Shown: positions 17,439-26,597 of the stretch, piece by piece
Layout of the letters: every line of letters begins with the position of its first letter
How positions within the stretch are numbered: the stretch's first letter is position 1
NCBI RefSeq assembly: GCF_039822285.1
Contig: NZ_JBAJEY010000003.1
Location: 124,001 to 188,000, forward strand
DNA length: 64,000 bases
Origin: Thiofaba sp039822285
Lineage (GTDB): Bacteria > Pseudomonadota > Gammaproteobacteria > Halothiobacillales > Halothiobacillaceae
Reading direction: 5' to 3'
Position numbers and translations under genes: made by a program
The notes under the pieces: model-generated
What the model saw: the letters and a program-made list of their open reading frames with translations, nothing else
What the model was told of the DNA's origin: nothing
Database searches by the model: none

Positions 17439-18888
17439 GCGCCGCCACCCCCGTCCAGCCCCAGCTCATGCGTTCCTCGGTCATCTCGTCGTCGTTATTC
17501 TGCTGCATCAGCTCCACCGCGCGCGCCACCAGCCGTTCGGCGCGTGCGGTGACCAGATCCTCGGGCACCCGCTGCCCGGTCCCCAGCCAGGCGACCGGCA
17601 ACTGGGCGTCGATCACCGCCCCCAAAGCATCGCCCAGCGAGCCGGCCTCGTCCAGTTTGGTCAGCACGCAGCCCGCCAGGTGAAGATGGCTGAAGCGCTG
17701 CACCGCCTCACGCGTCATCGCCCGCTGGGCGCTGGCGGAGATCACCAGCAGCGACTGCAGCCGGGCGGAGGCGGAGCGCAGGTTGCGCATCTGCTCCATC
17801 AACCGGGTGTCACGCTGGCTCATGCCGGCCGTATCCACCAGCACCAGGCGGCGGTCGGCCAGGCCGTCGAGGGTGCGGGCAAGCCCGGCGGCATCCTCGG
17901 CCACGTACAGCGGCACGTCAAGGATGCGGGCGTAGGCGCGCAGCTGGTCATAGGCGCCGATGCGGTAGTTGTCGGTGCTGACCAGGGCGATGTCCTTGCG
18001 TCCATGGCGCATGACAAAGCGCGCGGCGAGCTTGGCCACGGTGGTGGTCTTGCCCACCCCGGTGGCGCCGACCAGGGCGAACATGCCGCCGCTCTCGGTC
18101 AGATCCTCGCCCAGCACCGGGATGCGCGCGCCGAGGCTGCGCAGCGCCAGATCCCAGCCCTGCTCGCCGAGCGCGGCCTCGCCCAGGTCCTCCACCACCT
18201 CGCGCGCCAGGCGCGGGGCGAGCCCCAGGCCCGTCAGACGGCGCATCAGTTCGGACTGCAAAGGATGATGGCGGGCGTAACGGCGCCACTCCAGCACGCG
18301 CAGCTGGCTCTCCATCAGCGTGCGCAGGCTGCGCATCTCCTCTTCCAGGCGCTCCACCCGCAGCGAGGCGGCCGGAGTCTCCTCGGCCTTCGGGGCCTGT
18401 CCGCGGTCACGCGCATAGGGGTCGGGCAGATCCTCGTCATCGAGCGCGGCCAGCGCCTCCCGCCCGCCCATGTTCCGACGTTCCCAGTCCTCCTCCCCCT
18501 TCGCAGGCGAGGCGGCCGGCGTGTGCAGGGCCTTCAGCGGGGACGGCGAGGCGGGCTCGCTGCGCGGCGCCGTGGCAGCCGAGACCGGGGCAGGCTGGGG
18601 AGCGCCCGCGGTGAGGATGGCGCGATCCAGCGGCTCGTCCTCCCACAGATCGAGCCCGGCCGGACGGGCGGCCGGCTTCGGCGGCCAGGCCATGCCGGAC
18701 ACCCGGACTGCGGGTGCCGGTTTGTTGACGGCCTGCTGCAGGCTGGCCTCGACATCCAGCGCGGCGAGGATCTCCACCCCCTCGTCGGTGCGCTTGTTGG
18801 AAAGGATGACGGCATCGGCACCCAGCTCCTCGCGCACCTGGCGGATGGCCTGGCGCATGTCGGGGGCGGTAATGCGTCGAATCTTCAT
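17431..18888 (-). CDS. flhF: Flagellar placement GTPase FlhF
   Basis: FlhF (485 aa) is an SRP-type GTPase that marks the pole for flagellar assembly. The N-terminal B domain starts MKIRRITAPDMRQAIRQVRE (start chosen from AGGAGAGG upstream). A ~150-residue Pro/Ala-rich linker follows, then the NG domain with G1 VGATGVGKTTTVAKLA, G3 DTAGMSQRD and G4 TKLDEAGSLGDAL. It stands between flhA and fleN, the usual order for polar flagellates. Confidence 0.95.
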   Translation of the reverse strand: MKIRRITAPDMRQAIRQVREELGADAVILSNKRTDEGVEILAALDVEASLQQAVNKPAPAVRVSGMAWPPKPAARPAGLDLWEDEPLDRAILTAGAPQPAPVSAATAPRSEPASPSPLKALHTPAASPAKGEEDWERRNMGGREALAALDDEDLPDPYARDRGQAPKAEETPAASLRVERLEEEMRSLRTLMESQLRVLEWRRYARHHPLQSELMRRLTGLGLAPRLAREVVEDLGEAALGEQGWDLALRSLGARIPVLGEDLTESGGMFALVGATGVGKTTTVAKLAARFVMRHGRKDIALVSTDNYRIGAYDQLRAYARILDVPLYVAEDAAGLARTLDGLADRRLVLVDTAGMSQRDTRLMEQMRNLRSASARLQSLLVISASAQRAMTREAVQRFSHLHLAGCVLTKLDEAGSLGDALGAVIDAQLPVAWLGTGQRVPEDLVTARAERLVARAVELMQQNNDDEMTEERMSWGWTGVAAHG

Positions 18889-18936
18889 GATGCTTTCCTC
18901 TCCTGCATTCACTATGGCCGGATCAGCCGACCGTCT

Positions 18937-21054
18937 TTACTGGCCGATACTGGCCACCACGCGGATCTGCCGGTTTTCCGGCACCTCCTGGTAATTCAGC
19001 ACCCGCAGGCCCGGGATGGCGTAGCGCAGCATGCGCGCAAGCCAGGGCCGCAGCGGCGGGGCCACCAGCAGCACCGCCGGCTCGCCCTGCATCTCCTGGC
19101 GCTGGGTGGCCTCCGAGAGCGAGCGATGCAGGCGCTCCGCAAGCCCAGGCTCCAGTCCCGGGCCCACCTCGCCGCTGCCTTGAGTGGTATTAAGCAATAA
19201 CTGTTCCAGACTCGGCTCGAGGGTGATCACCGGCAGCTCCGGGGCCAGGCCATTGATGCTCTGCACGATCATCCGGCCAAGGGCCACGCGCACGGCGGCG
19301 GTCAGCTGGGCCGCATCCTGGGTGCGCTGGGCCTGCTGGGCGAGGGTCTCGGCAATGGTGCGCATGTCGCGGATCGGCACCTTCTCCTCCAACAGGTTCT
19401 GCAGCACCTGCACCACTGTAGTCAGCGGCAGGGCCCGCGGCACCAGATCCTCCACCAGCTTGGGCGCGGTCTGCTTGAGGGTCTCCAAGAGCTGCTGCAC
19501 CTCCTCGTAACCGAGCAGCTCCTGCGCGTTGTCCTGCAGGATCTGCGAGAGATGGGTGGCGATCACCGTGCTGGCATCCACCACCGTGTAGCCCAGGGCC
19601 TGGGCATGCTCACGGTCAGCCGGCACGATCCACACCGCCTCCAGGCCAAAGGCCGGGTCCTTGGTCTGGATCCCCTTCAGCGTGCCGTGCACCTGGCCAG
19701 GGTTAATCGCCATCTCGCGATCCGGGTGGATCTCGCCCTGCCCGATCGGCACGCCATGCAGGCTGATGCGGTAAGCGTTGGGTGCAAGGTCAAGGTTGTC
19801 GCGGATGTGCACGGCCGGGACCAGAAAACCGAGCTCCTGCGACAGCTTCTTGCGCACGCCCTTGATGCGCGGCATCAGCTGCCCCCCCTGGTTGCGGTCG
19901 ACGATCGGGATCAGGCCGTAGCCCACCTCCAGACCGATGACATCGACCGGGGGCACGTCCTCCCAAGTCAGCTCGCGGGTCTCCGGCCGGGCCGGGGCCT
20001 GCGCCTCGAGCGGGACGGGCGGCTTGGCCCGCGCCGCCTCCTCCTGCTTGCGCGCCATCCACCAGGCGCCGAACCCGGTCACCGCGGCCAGGCTCAGGAA
20101 GGCGAAATTGGGCATGCCGGGCACCAGCCCCATGCCACCCATGATCCCGGCGGTCACGCCCAGCACCTTCGGGTTGGCGAACATCTGCTTGAAGACCTGC
20201 TCGCCCATGTCCTGCGACTGGGTCATGCGGGTGACGATGATCGCGGTGGCGGTCGAGAGCAACAGCGCCGGGATCTGCGCCACCAGACCATCGCCGATGG
20301 TCAGCAGGGTGTAGGTGCGGCCGGCATCGCCAAAGCTCATGTCGTGCTGCACGACGCCGATGATGAGCCCGCCGATCAGGTTGATGATCAGGATCAGGAT
20401 GCCGGCCACCGCATCGCCGCGCACGAACTTGCTGGCACCGTCCATCGACCCGTAGAAGTCCGCCTCTTGGGCCACCTCTGCCCGCCGCGCACGCGCCTCC
20501 TCCTGGGTGATGAGCCCGGCGTTGAGGTCGGCGTCGATCGCCATCTGCTTGCCGGGCATGGCATCGAGGGTGAAGCGTGCGGAAACCTCCGACACCCGGC
20601 CGGCGCCCTTGGTGACCACCACGAAGTTGATGATCACCAGGATCACGAACACCACCACGCCGACCGCGAAGTTGCCACCGATCACGAACTCCGCGAACGA
20701 CTCGATCACATGTCCAGCGGCCGCGCCGCCCTGGTGCCCCTCGAGCAGGATCACGCGGGTGGAGGCGATATTGAGCGCCAGTCGCAACAAGGTGGAGACG
20801 AGGATGATGGTGGGGAAGACCGCGAAGTCGAGCGGCCGCAGGACGTAGACCGTCACCATCACCACCACGAGGCTCAGGGTGATGTTGAAGGTGAAGAACG
20901 TATCGAGCAGGAAGGGCGGCAGGGGGATGACCATCATCGTCAGAAGAATGACGATGATCATCGGCGCGCCCAGACCGCGCCCGCGCCAACCCCGCACCTG
21001 ACCCAGCAGGGCCTTGGGGTCGAGGCGTGGCAGACTCAGATCGGCAAGCTTCAT
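18937..21054 (-). CDS. flhA: Flagellar export gate protein FlhA
   Basis: FlhA (705 aa) forms the nonameric export gate ring. About eight membrane segments occupy the first ~330 residues, with the conserved FHIPEP-family loop (RFTLDAMPGKQMAIDADLNA, then FYGSMDGASKFVRGDA). The C-terminal ~350 residues form the cytoplasmic ring domain that binds chaperone-substrate complexes (GYTVVDASTVIATHLSQ). A strong hairpin at 21068-21103 lies in the leader between flhB and flhA. Confidence 0.96.
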   Translation of the reverse strand: MKLADLSLPRLDPKALLGQVRGWRGRGLGAPMIIVILLTMMVIPLPPFLLDTFFTFNITLSLVVVMVTVYVLRPLDFAVFPTIILVSTLLRLALNIASTRVILLEGHQGGAAAGHVIESFAEFVIGGNFAVGVVVFVILVIINFVVVTKGAGRVSEVSARFTLDAMPGKQMAIDADLNAGLITQEEARARRAEVAQEADFYGSMDGASKFVRGDAVAGILILIINLIGGLIIGVVQHDMSFGDAGRTYTLLTIGDGLVAQIPALLLSTATAIIVTRMTQSQDMGEQVFKQMFANPKVLGVTAGIMGGMGLVPGMPNFAFLSLAAVTGFGAWWMARKQEEAARAKPPVPLEAQAPARPETRELTWEDVPPVDVIGLEVGYGLIPIVDRNQGGQLMPRIKGVRKKLSQELGFLVPAVHIRDNLDLAPNAYRISLHGVPIGQGEIHPDREMAINPGQVHGTLKGIQTKDPAFGLEAVWIVPADREHAQALGYTVVDASTVIATHLSQILQDNAQELLGYEEVQQLLETLKQTAPKLVEDLVPRALPLTTVVQVLQNLLEEKVPIRDMRTIAETLAQQAQRTQDAAQLTAAVRVALGRMIVQSINGLAPELPVITLEPSLEQLLLNTTQGSGEVGPGLEPGLAERLHRSLSEATQRQEMQGEPAVLLVAPPLRPWLARMLRYAIPGLRVLNYQEVPENRQIRVVASIGQ

Positions 21055-21067
21055 GTTTCCTCGCTCA

Positions 21068-21103
21068 AGGATGACGTAGGCCCCTGCGGGCCTTGGTCAT
21101 CCT
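21068..21103 (-). other. Intergenic hairpin between flhB and flhA
   Basis: An 8 bp stem AGGATGAC/GTCATCCT encloses a second stem AGGCCC-GCA-GGGCCT (with one extra G). The structure ends 13 bp before the flhA ATG and has no T-run on the minus strand, so it is more likely a processing or translation-control element than a terminator. Confidence 0.5.
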
Positions 21104-21124
21104 CTAGCACGGATCATGCCGTCC

Positions 21125-22267
21125 TCATGGAGCCTCGGTGGTCCACGGCCCCTCCGGCACCTCGACCTCCGGCCTGGGTGGCGGCATGCCCCCCTTCCGG
21201 CGGGCCTCGTTGAGCTGGTAGACATAGGCCAGCACCTGCGCCACCGCGCGGTAGAGTTCGGCAGGGATCGGCTGATTGAGGTCGGTGGTCTGGTACAGCG
21301 CACGGGCCAGCGGCGGGGCGGAGAAGATCAGCACGCCGTTGGCCTCACCGAGCTCGCGAATGCGCGCCGCCACCAGGTCCCGCCCCTTGGCCACCACGAT
21401 CGGCGCGTCGCCGCGCGCGGCGTCATAACGCAGGGCCACGGCGAAGTGGGTGGGGTTGGTGATGATGACGTCCGCCTTCGGCACCTCCTGCATCATGCGA
21501 CGCTGGGCGGCCTGCATCTGCAGCTGACGGATCTTCTGCTTGACCTCGGGCTTGCCTTCGGTCTCCTTGAACTCGTCTTTGATCTCCTGTTTGGTCATGC
21601 GCAGTTGCTTGATGTGCTCCCACAACTGGTAGGGCACATCCGCGGCCGCGATCAGCAGGGTGACTGCGCTCATCCACAGGAAGCCCCAGCCGAGGATGTC
21701 CATGCCCGCCAATAATCCGCCACGCGGATCGGTCAGGCCAAGGCGCAAAAAGTCGTCGAGATCCCACCAGATCACCAGGGCGGCCACCGCACCCACCAAC
21801 AGGAACTTGAGGATGCTCTTGAAGAGCTCGATCAGGGCGCGCAGGGCGAACATACGCTGCAACCCCTTGAGCGGATCGATGCGCTCGAACTTCGGCGCGA
21901 GAGCCTTCCAGCTGAAGCTGATCCCGCCCATCAACAGCGGGGCCAGGAAGGCCGCGAGGATCAACAGCCCCAGCAGGGGCAGGATGGCGAGAAAGCCGCG
22001 CCAGGCCATCTCGCCCAGCTCCCGCGTCATCCAGCGCGGGTCGAGGATCATCTCGCGGGTCAGGCTAAGCCCCTGGCGCATCTCATCCATCAGGGCCACC
22101 GCTATCCCGGGCCCCAACAGAAGCAAGCCTGCGGCCGAGATGATCAACACCAGGGTGGTGGAGAGCTCACGCGAGCGCGCGATCTGCCCCTGCTCGCGCG
22201 CCTCGCGCTGGCGTTTCGGGGTTGGGGCTTCGGTCTTTTCCTGACCGCTGTCCGGCGCCTCCGCCAT
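21125..22267 (-). CDS. flhB: Flagellar export switch protein FlhB
   Basis: FlhB (380 aa) belongs to the export gate and switches substrate class after self-cleavage. The N-terminal region (SGQEKTEAPTPKRQREAREQ) precedes four membrane segments. The cytoplasmic domain carries the autocleavage site NPTH in VIITNPTHFAVALRY, followed by KGRDLVAARIRELGEANGV. It begins 3 bp after fliR. Confidence 0.96.
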   Translation of the reverse strand: MAEAPDSGQEKTEAPTPKRQREAREQGQIARSRELSTTLVLIISAAGLLLLGPGIAVALMDEMRQGLSLTREMILDPRWMTRELGEMAWRGFLAILPLLGLLILAAFLAPLLMGGISFSWKALAPKFERIDPLKGLQRMFALRALIELFKSILKFLLVGAVAALVIWWDLDDFLRLGLTDPRGGLLAGMDILGWGFLWMSAVTLLIAAADVPYQLWEHIKQLRMTKQEIKDEFKETEGKPEVKQKIRQLQMQAAQRRMMQEVPKADVIITNPTHFAVALRYDAARGDAPIVVAKGRDLVAARIRELGEANGVLIFSAPPLARALYQTTDLNQPIPAELYRAVAQVLAYVYQLNEARRKGGMPPPRPEVEVPEGPWTTEAP

Positions 22268-22270
22268 GCC

Positions 22271-23053
22271 CTAGCCCCCGAGCATCTGGCGCATAGCAAT
22301 CAGCCCCTGCTCGAGCAGGTGCTCGAACTGGGGTCTGAGCACCGGCGCGGCCAGCAGCATCATGACGAAGCCCACCAGCAAGGTGAGCGGGAAGCCGACC
22401 GAGAAGATGTTCAGCTGCGGCGCAGCGCGGGTAATGACCCCGAGGGCGAGGTTGGTCAAAAGCAGGGCGGTGAGCGCGGGGAGCGCCACCCACATCGCCC
22501 CCTCGAACATCCTGCCGGCCCAGCCCACCACCGCCCACCAGGCCTCCCGTCCGAGCGGTTCGGCGGTGATCGGCATCAGGCGGAAACTGTCGGCCAGCAT
22601 CTCGACCAGCATCAGGTGCCCATCCAGGGTGAGGAAAAGCAGGGTCACGACGATGGTGTAGAACTGGCTGATCACCGGCACACTGACCCCATGCTGGGGG
22701 TCCACCGCGGAAGCAAACCCCAGCCCCATGGTCATGGCGATCACCTCCCCCGCGTTGATGAACACGGCGAACACCAGCTGCAGGATGAAGCCCATGCCGA
22801 CGCCGATCAGGATCTGGTTGGCGGCCATCAGCACCGCCTCGGGCGAGAACGGATCAACCTTGGGGGCCTCGGGTACCAGCGGCATCATCACCAGGGTGAT
22901 CAGCAGCACGGCCAGGATGCGCACGCGGGTGGGCAGGGTGCGCGCCCCAAACGGCGGGGCCACCATCATGAGGCCGCCGATGCGCAATAAGGGCCACATG
23001 AAAAGCCCGAGCCAGGCCATCACCTCCTCGATGGGGATGGTCAGCGGCGCCAC
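22271..23053 (-). CDS. fliR: Flagellar export gate protein FliR
   Basis: FliR (260 aa) forms, with FliP and FliQ, the helical core of the export gate. It is a multi-spanning membrane protein with the family pattern GGLMMVAPPFGARTLPTRVR near the N terminus and MGLGFASAVDPQHGVSVPVI in the middle. The start is GTG, supported by GAGG 8 nt upstream; the next in-frame ATG would remove 11 residues. Confidence 0.94.
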   Translation of the reverse strand: MAPLTIPIEEVMAWLGLFMWPLLRIGGLMMVAPPFGARTLPTRVRILAVLLITLVMMPLVPEAPKVDPFSPEAVLMAANQILIGVGMGFILQLVFAVFINAGEVIAMTMGLGFASAVDPQHGVSVPVISQFYTIVVTLLFLTLDGHLMLVEMLADSFRLMPITAEPLGREAWWAVVGWAGRMFEGAMWVALPALTALLLTNLALGVITRAAPQLNIFSVGFPLTLLVGFVMMLLAAPVLRPQFEHLLEQGLIAMRQMLGG

Positions 23054-23063
23054 GGGGGCTACC

Positions 23064-23333
23064 TCAACCGATCAGGCCGGGGATGGCGTCGAACAGCCGG
23101 TGGGTGTAATCGACCAGCACCCCCAGCATCCACGACCCGGCCAGCAGGATCACCACCACCATCGCCAGCAGCTTGGGAATGAAGCTTAGGGTCATCTCGT
23201 TGATCTGGGTGGCCGCCTGGAAGATGCCGACCAAAAGGCCCGCCGCCAGCGCGGTGAGAAGCAGCGGCAGGGAGAGCATGAGGATGACCGTGAGGGCCTG
23301 CCGGGTGATGTCGATGACGGTGTCGGCGTTCAT
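23064..23333 (-). CDS. fliQ: Flagellar export gate protein FliQ
   Basis: FliQ (89 aa, the exact family length) has two membrane helices separated by the conserved loop GIFQAATQINEMTLSFIPK. It begins MNADTVIDITRQAL. It lies 5 bp after fliP and 10 bp before fliR. It stacks around the FliP/FliR core of the export gate. Confidence 0.96.
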   Translation of the reverse strand: MNADTVIDITRQALTVILMLSLPLLLTALAAGLLVGIFQAATQINEMTLSFIPKLLAMVVVILLAGSWMLGVLVDYTHRLFDAIPGLIG

Positions 23334-23338
23334 GGCGA

Positions 23339-24085
23339 TCAGGTGTAGAAGCTCGCGGCGAGGGTGCCCATCAACAGCGCCCAGCCATCCACCAGGACGA
23401 ACAGCATCAGCTTGAACGGCAGGCTGACGATCATGGGCGAGAGCATCATCATACCCATCGACATCAGGGTGCTGGCCACCACCAGGTCGATGATGAGGAA
23501 GGGGATGAAGATGAGAAACCCGATCTGGAAGGCGGTCTTCAACTCGGAGGTGAGGAAGGCCGCCATCAAGGTGGTGAACGGTACTTGCTCCGGCGATTCG
23601 AAGCCATCCTTGCCGGCGATGCGGCCGAACAGGGCGATGTCCTCCTCGCGCGTCTGGCGCAGCATGAATTCGCGCAGGGGCTTGGCCGCAGCCTCGATGG
23701 CAGGCTTGGCCTCCAGCTGCTCGTTGAGATACGGCGCCACCCCCTCGGTCCAGGAACGCTCGAACACCGGGGCCATGATGAACAGGGTGAGGAACAGGGC
23801 CAGCCCCAACAGGATCTGGTTGGAGGGTGTCTGCGCGGTGCCAATCGCCTGACGCAGGATGGCCAGCACGATGATGATGCGGGTGAAGGAGGTCATCATC
23901 AAAAGCAGGGACGGCAGCAGGGTCAGCACCGTCATCAGCGCCAGCACCTGCAGGGTCAGCGAATACCCCTTGCCGCCGTTGGCCAGCTCCTGCACCGTGA
24001 CCACCGGCAGGCCCGCAGGCTCGGCCAGGGCCCACTCGGGCAGGAGCAACGGCAACAAAATCAACAACCAGCGCAGGGCCTTCAT
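23339..24085 (-). CDS. fliP: Flagellar export gate protein FliP
   Basis: FliP (248 aa) is the main subunit of the export gate core. It has a signal sequence (MKALRWLLILLPLLLPEWALA), then four membrane segments with the conserved TSFTRIIIVLAILRQAIGT and PSNQILLGLALFLTLFIM, and in the last third FLIFIPFLIIDLVVASTLMS followed by MGMMMLSP. It overlaps the fliO stop by ATGA. Confidence 0.96.
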   Translation of the reverse strand: MKALRWLLILLPLLLPEWALAEPAGLPVVTVQELANGGKGYSLTLQVLALMTVLTLLPSLLLMMTSFTRIIIVLAILRQAIGTAQTPSNQILLGLALFLTLFIMAPVFERSWTEGVAPYLNEQLEAKPAIEAAAKPLREFMLRQTREEDIALFGRIAGKDGFESPEQVPFTTLMAAFLTSELKTAFQIGFLIFIPFLIIDLVVASTLMSMGMMMLSPMIVSLPFKLMLFVLVDGWALLMGTLAASFYT

Positions 24086-24543
24086 CGCGCATCGCTCCGG
24101 ATGTTCACCTCCGCCAGCGCCCGCTCGAACTCACCCTTGGGCCGGGCGATGGGCGGCACCTCCAGCAGCGGATCGGACGTCTGCACAGTAGAGCTCATGG
24201 CCTCCGGTGGAAGGTGAAGCAAGGGCTCGATCTGCCCGCTGGTAACCCCCAAGACCAGCTGATGCCCCGCCACCTCGACCCACACCACCCGCTCGCGGGG
24301 GCCTACCGCGAGGCTGCCCTGCACCGTGATCTCCTGCTGTCTTGCCGGACGCGGCAAGCCCCCCAGCCGCCGCATCAGGGCGATGAGGGCGAACAACAGG
24401 ACGAGTACCCCCAACAGGCTTACGGTCAGCTTGATCAGGTAACCGCCGGAGAGCGGGTCTGGCCCGGCCACGGGCGCCACACCCTCGGCCGCCTGCACAA
24501 GGCCTGGGAGAATCGCAAGCAGCGCGGCGGAGAGGCGGCGCAT
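24082..24543 (-). CDS. fliO: Flagellar protein FliO
   Basis: FliO (153 aa) helps assemble and stabilise FliP. A signal-like N terminus (MRRLSAALLAILPGLVQA) and one membrane segment (LIKLTVSLLGVLVLLFALIA) lead to the short cytoplasmic FliO domain (QGSLAVGPRERVVWVEVAG, HQLVLGVTSGQIEPL). The ATG at 24543 with AAGG 8 nt upstream is preferred over a GTG one codon earlier. Confidence 0.92.
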   Translation of the reverse strand: MRRLSAALLAILPGLVQAAEGVAPVAGPDPLSGGYLIKLTVSLLGVLVLLFALIALMRRLGGLPRPARQQEITVQGSLAVGPRERVVWVEVAGHQLVLGVTSGQIEPLLHLPPEAMSSTVQTSDPLLEVPPIARPKGEFERALAEVNIRSDAR

Positions 24544-24941
24544 CACTTCAGCCTTCTGACCCGCTCGGCCGGGCTGATGACGTCGGTCAGGCGGATGCCG
24601 AATTTCTCATTCACCACCACCACCTCGCCGTGCGCGATCAGGGTGCCGTTGACCAGTACATCCAACGGCTCGCCGGCCAGGCGGTCGAGCTCGACGATCG
24701 AGCCCTGGTTGAGCTGCAGCAGGTTGCGGATGGGCAGACTGGTGCGGCCGATCTCGAGCGAGATCGTGACCGGGATGTCGAGGATGACCTCGAGGTTGAC
24801 CTCTGGATTGCCGGTCAGGCCCGCGTCATCACCCAAGGCGGCGGGCTGCACCGACTCGGGTTTACCCGTCGTCCCGGCCTGCTCGGCCATGGCGGCCGCC
24901 CAGTCGTCCATGGTGCTGTCGTTTGTCGTGTCAATGGCCAT
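24543..24941 (-). CDS. fliN: Flagellar motor switch protein FliN
   Basis: FliN (132 aa) is the C-ring base protein that helps switching and docks FliH. A ~50-residue acidic, variable N terminus precedes the SpoA domain: ILDIPVTISLEIGRTSLPIR, LNQGSIVELDRLAGEPLDV, NGTLIAHGEVVVVNEKFGIR. It overlaps fliM by 11 bp. Confidence 0.96.
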   Translation of the reverse strand: MAIDTTNDSTMDDWAAAMAEQAGTTGKPESVQPAALGDDAGLTGNPEVNLEVILDIPVTISLEIGRTSLPIRNLLQLNQGSIVELDRLAGEPLDVLVNGTLIAHGEVVVVNEKFGIRLTDVISPAERVRRLK

Positions 24942-25947
24942 CTTGCTTCGTTCCCGACTTGGATTCGGTGTGCTCCTCGGGGTGCACGATCTCGGTGATC
25001 TTCACCGCCGCGTTGCCGCGATGGACCCCCCACTCCCCGCGGAAGATGGGGGTATTCTGGGCCTGCAGCGAGACCGTTGATGGCATGTCAAAGGGGATGA
25101 TGTCCCCCGCCTTCATGTGCATCACGTCGTACAGCGAAAGCTGGGTCTCGCCCAGATGGGCGTGGAGCTGCAGCCTGGCATTGCCCAGCTCGCGCTTGAG
25201 CGAGCGCGACCAGCGCTCGTCGATCTCGCCGCGGTCGCTCTGCACCCCGGCATCGAGCAGGTCGCGGATCGGCTCGATCATGTTGTAGGGGATGGTCAGG
25301 TGGAACTGCCCGCCCCCACCCTCCAACTCGATGCGGAAGGCGCAGACCGCCACCACCTCGCTCGGCGCCACGATGTTGGCGAGCTGGGGGTTCATCTCGT
25401 GGCTCACCAGTTCGAAGCGCACCGGTAGAACGGAGTGCCAGGCCTTCTGCATCTCGTCGAAGGCGATCTGCAACACGCGGTGAACCACCCGCAGTTCAGT
25501 GGGGGTGAAGTCACGCCCCTCGATCTTGGCGTGGCGGCCGCTGCCGCCGAAGAAGTTGTCGACCAGGGTGTAGACCAGACGCGACTCCATCATGAACACG
25601 CCGATCCCCTTGAGCGGCTTCATGTGCACGATGGTCAGGCTGGTCGGCACGAACAGGCTGTGCACCCACTCGCCGTATTTGACCATGCGCACGCCCTCGA
25701 TGGAGATCTCCACCGTGCGCCGCAACATGCTCACCAGGCGGATGCGGAAGGCCCGCGCGAAGCGCTCGTTGATCATCTCCAGCGTGGGCAGGCGCCCACG
25801 CACGATGCGCTCCTGGCTGGTGAAGTCGTAGGCGCGAACACCCTTGCCGCCGCGCGGGGCAAGCCCGGCCTCGGTCTCCACCTCGCCCTCGTCCACCCCC
25901 GTCAGGAGGGCGTCGATCTCGGCCTGGGAGAGGATGTCCATCGCCAT
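24931..25947 (-). CDS. fliM: Flagellar motor switch protein FliM
   Basis: FliM (338 aa) receives CheY-P and reverses the motor. The N-terminal CheY-binding peptide is DILSQAEIDALLTGV. The middle domain contains YDFTSQERIVRGRLPTLEM and the GGSGR FliG-contact motif (FFGGSGRHAKIEGRDFTPTE). The C-terminal SpoA domain interacts with FliN. It begins 12 bp after fliL. Confidence 0.97.
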   Translation of the reverse strand: MAMDILSQAEIDALLTGVDEGEVETEAGLAPRGGKGVRAYDFTSQERIVRGRLPTLEMINERFARAFRIRLVSMLRRTVEISIEGVRMVKYGEWVHSLFVPTSLTIVHMKPLKGIGVFMMESRLVYTLVDNFFGGSGRHAKIEGRDFTPTELRVVHRVLQIAFDEMQKAWHSVLPVRFELVSHEMNPQLANIVAPSEVVAVCAFRIELEGGGGQFHLTIPYNMIEPIRDLLDAGVQSDRGEIDERWSRSLKRELGNARLQLHAHLGETQLSLYDVMHMKAGDIIPFDMPSTVSLQAQNTPIFRGEWGVHRGNAAVKITEIVHPEEHTESKSGTKQDGH

Positions 25948-25959
25948 GCCCGTCTGCCC

Positions 25960-26514
25960 TTACTGCATGATGAAGCTGGTGAACAGCAGGTCTTCAACCT
26001 CATCCGGGTCGATGCCGGCCTGTTTCTCAAGCACCTTGCGCACCTCGGCCAGCGCCTGCTGACGCAGCTGTTCACGACCCTGCGCCGTCTTCAGCTCAGG
26101 CGATTTCTGCTGGCTGAACAGGGTCAGCAGGGCATGACGCAGGGCGGGCATGTGGGCCTTGACCTTGGCTTCCAATTCCGGATGGGTGGTCAGGATCTGC
26201 ACCTCCACCTGGAGGAAATCGGCCTCGCTGGTGTCGGCCAGGTTGGCCAAGAGCGGCTTGCCCGCCTCGCCGATCAGCACATAGCTGGCCACCGCATGCT
26301 CGTCCTTTTTCTTCTTCGGTTTCTCTTCCTCGTGCGCGGCTCCCTCGCCCTGCTCTGCCGCCGGCGCGCCGAGCTTCCCGCTCAGGAAGAGCCAGGCCCC
26401 ACCTCCCAGCACGCCGCCGAGGAGCAGGACCACGACGATCAGGAGAATCACGACCAGCTTGCTGCCGCCGGATTTCTTTGCAACGGGCTCTTCAGTCTGG
26501 TTCGCCTCGGCCAT
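25960..26514 (-). CDS. fliL: Flagellar basal body protein FliL
   Basis: FliL (184 aa) is a single-pass inner-membrane protein that surrounds stator units. A membrane helix (LVVILLIVVVLLLGGVLGGG, about residues 20-39) is followed by an acidic/Lys-rich linker (EEEKPKKKKDEH) and the periplasmic stomatin-like domain ending GIDPDEVEDLLFTSFIMQ. It is the first gene of the long fliLMNOPQR-flhBA run. Confidence 0.95.
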   Translation of the reverse strand: MAEANQTEEPVAKKSGGSKLVVILLIVVVLLLGGVLGGGAWLFLSGKLGAPAAEQGEGAAHEEEKPKKKKDEHAVASYVLIGEAGKPLLANLADTSEADFLQVEVQILTTHPELEAKVKAHMPALRHALLTLFSQQKSPELKTAQGREQLRQQALAEVRKVLEKQAGIDPDEVEDLLFTSFIMQ

Positions 26515-26558
26515 AGCTCATGCTCCTTCGTATCGTTGGGGGCGTTCAGGGGGATGAA

Positions 26559-26573
26559 GCGGGCAGTGTACCA
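26559..26573 (-). promoter_or_regulatory. Weak sigma-54-like site upstream of fliL
   Basis: The minus-strand sequence TGGTAC-ACTGC-CCGC keeps the GG and GC 12 nt apart but matches only 7 of 10 positions. Position (about 45 nt before the fliL ATG) is suitable. It is a candidate only. Confidence 0.28.
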
Positions 26574-26597
26574 ATGCATCCCGGCCCGCGCATGCCC

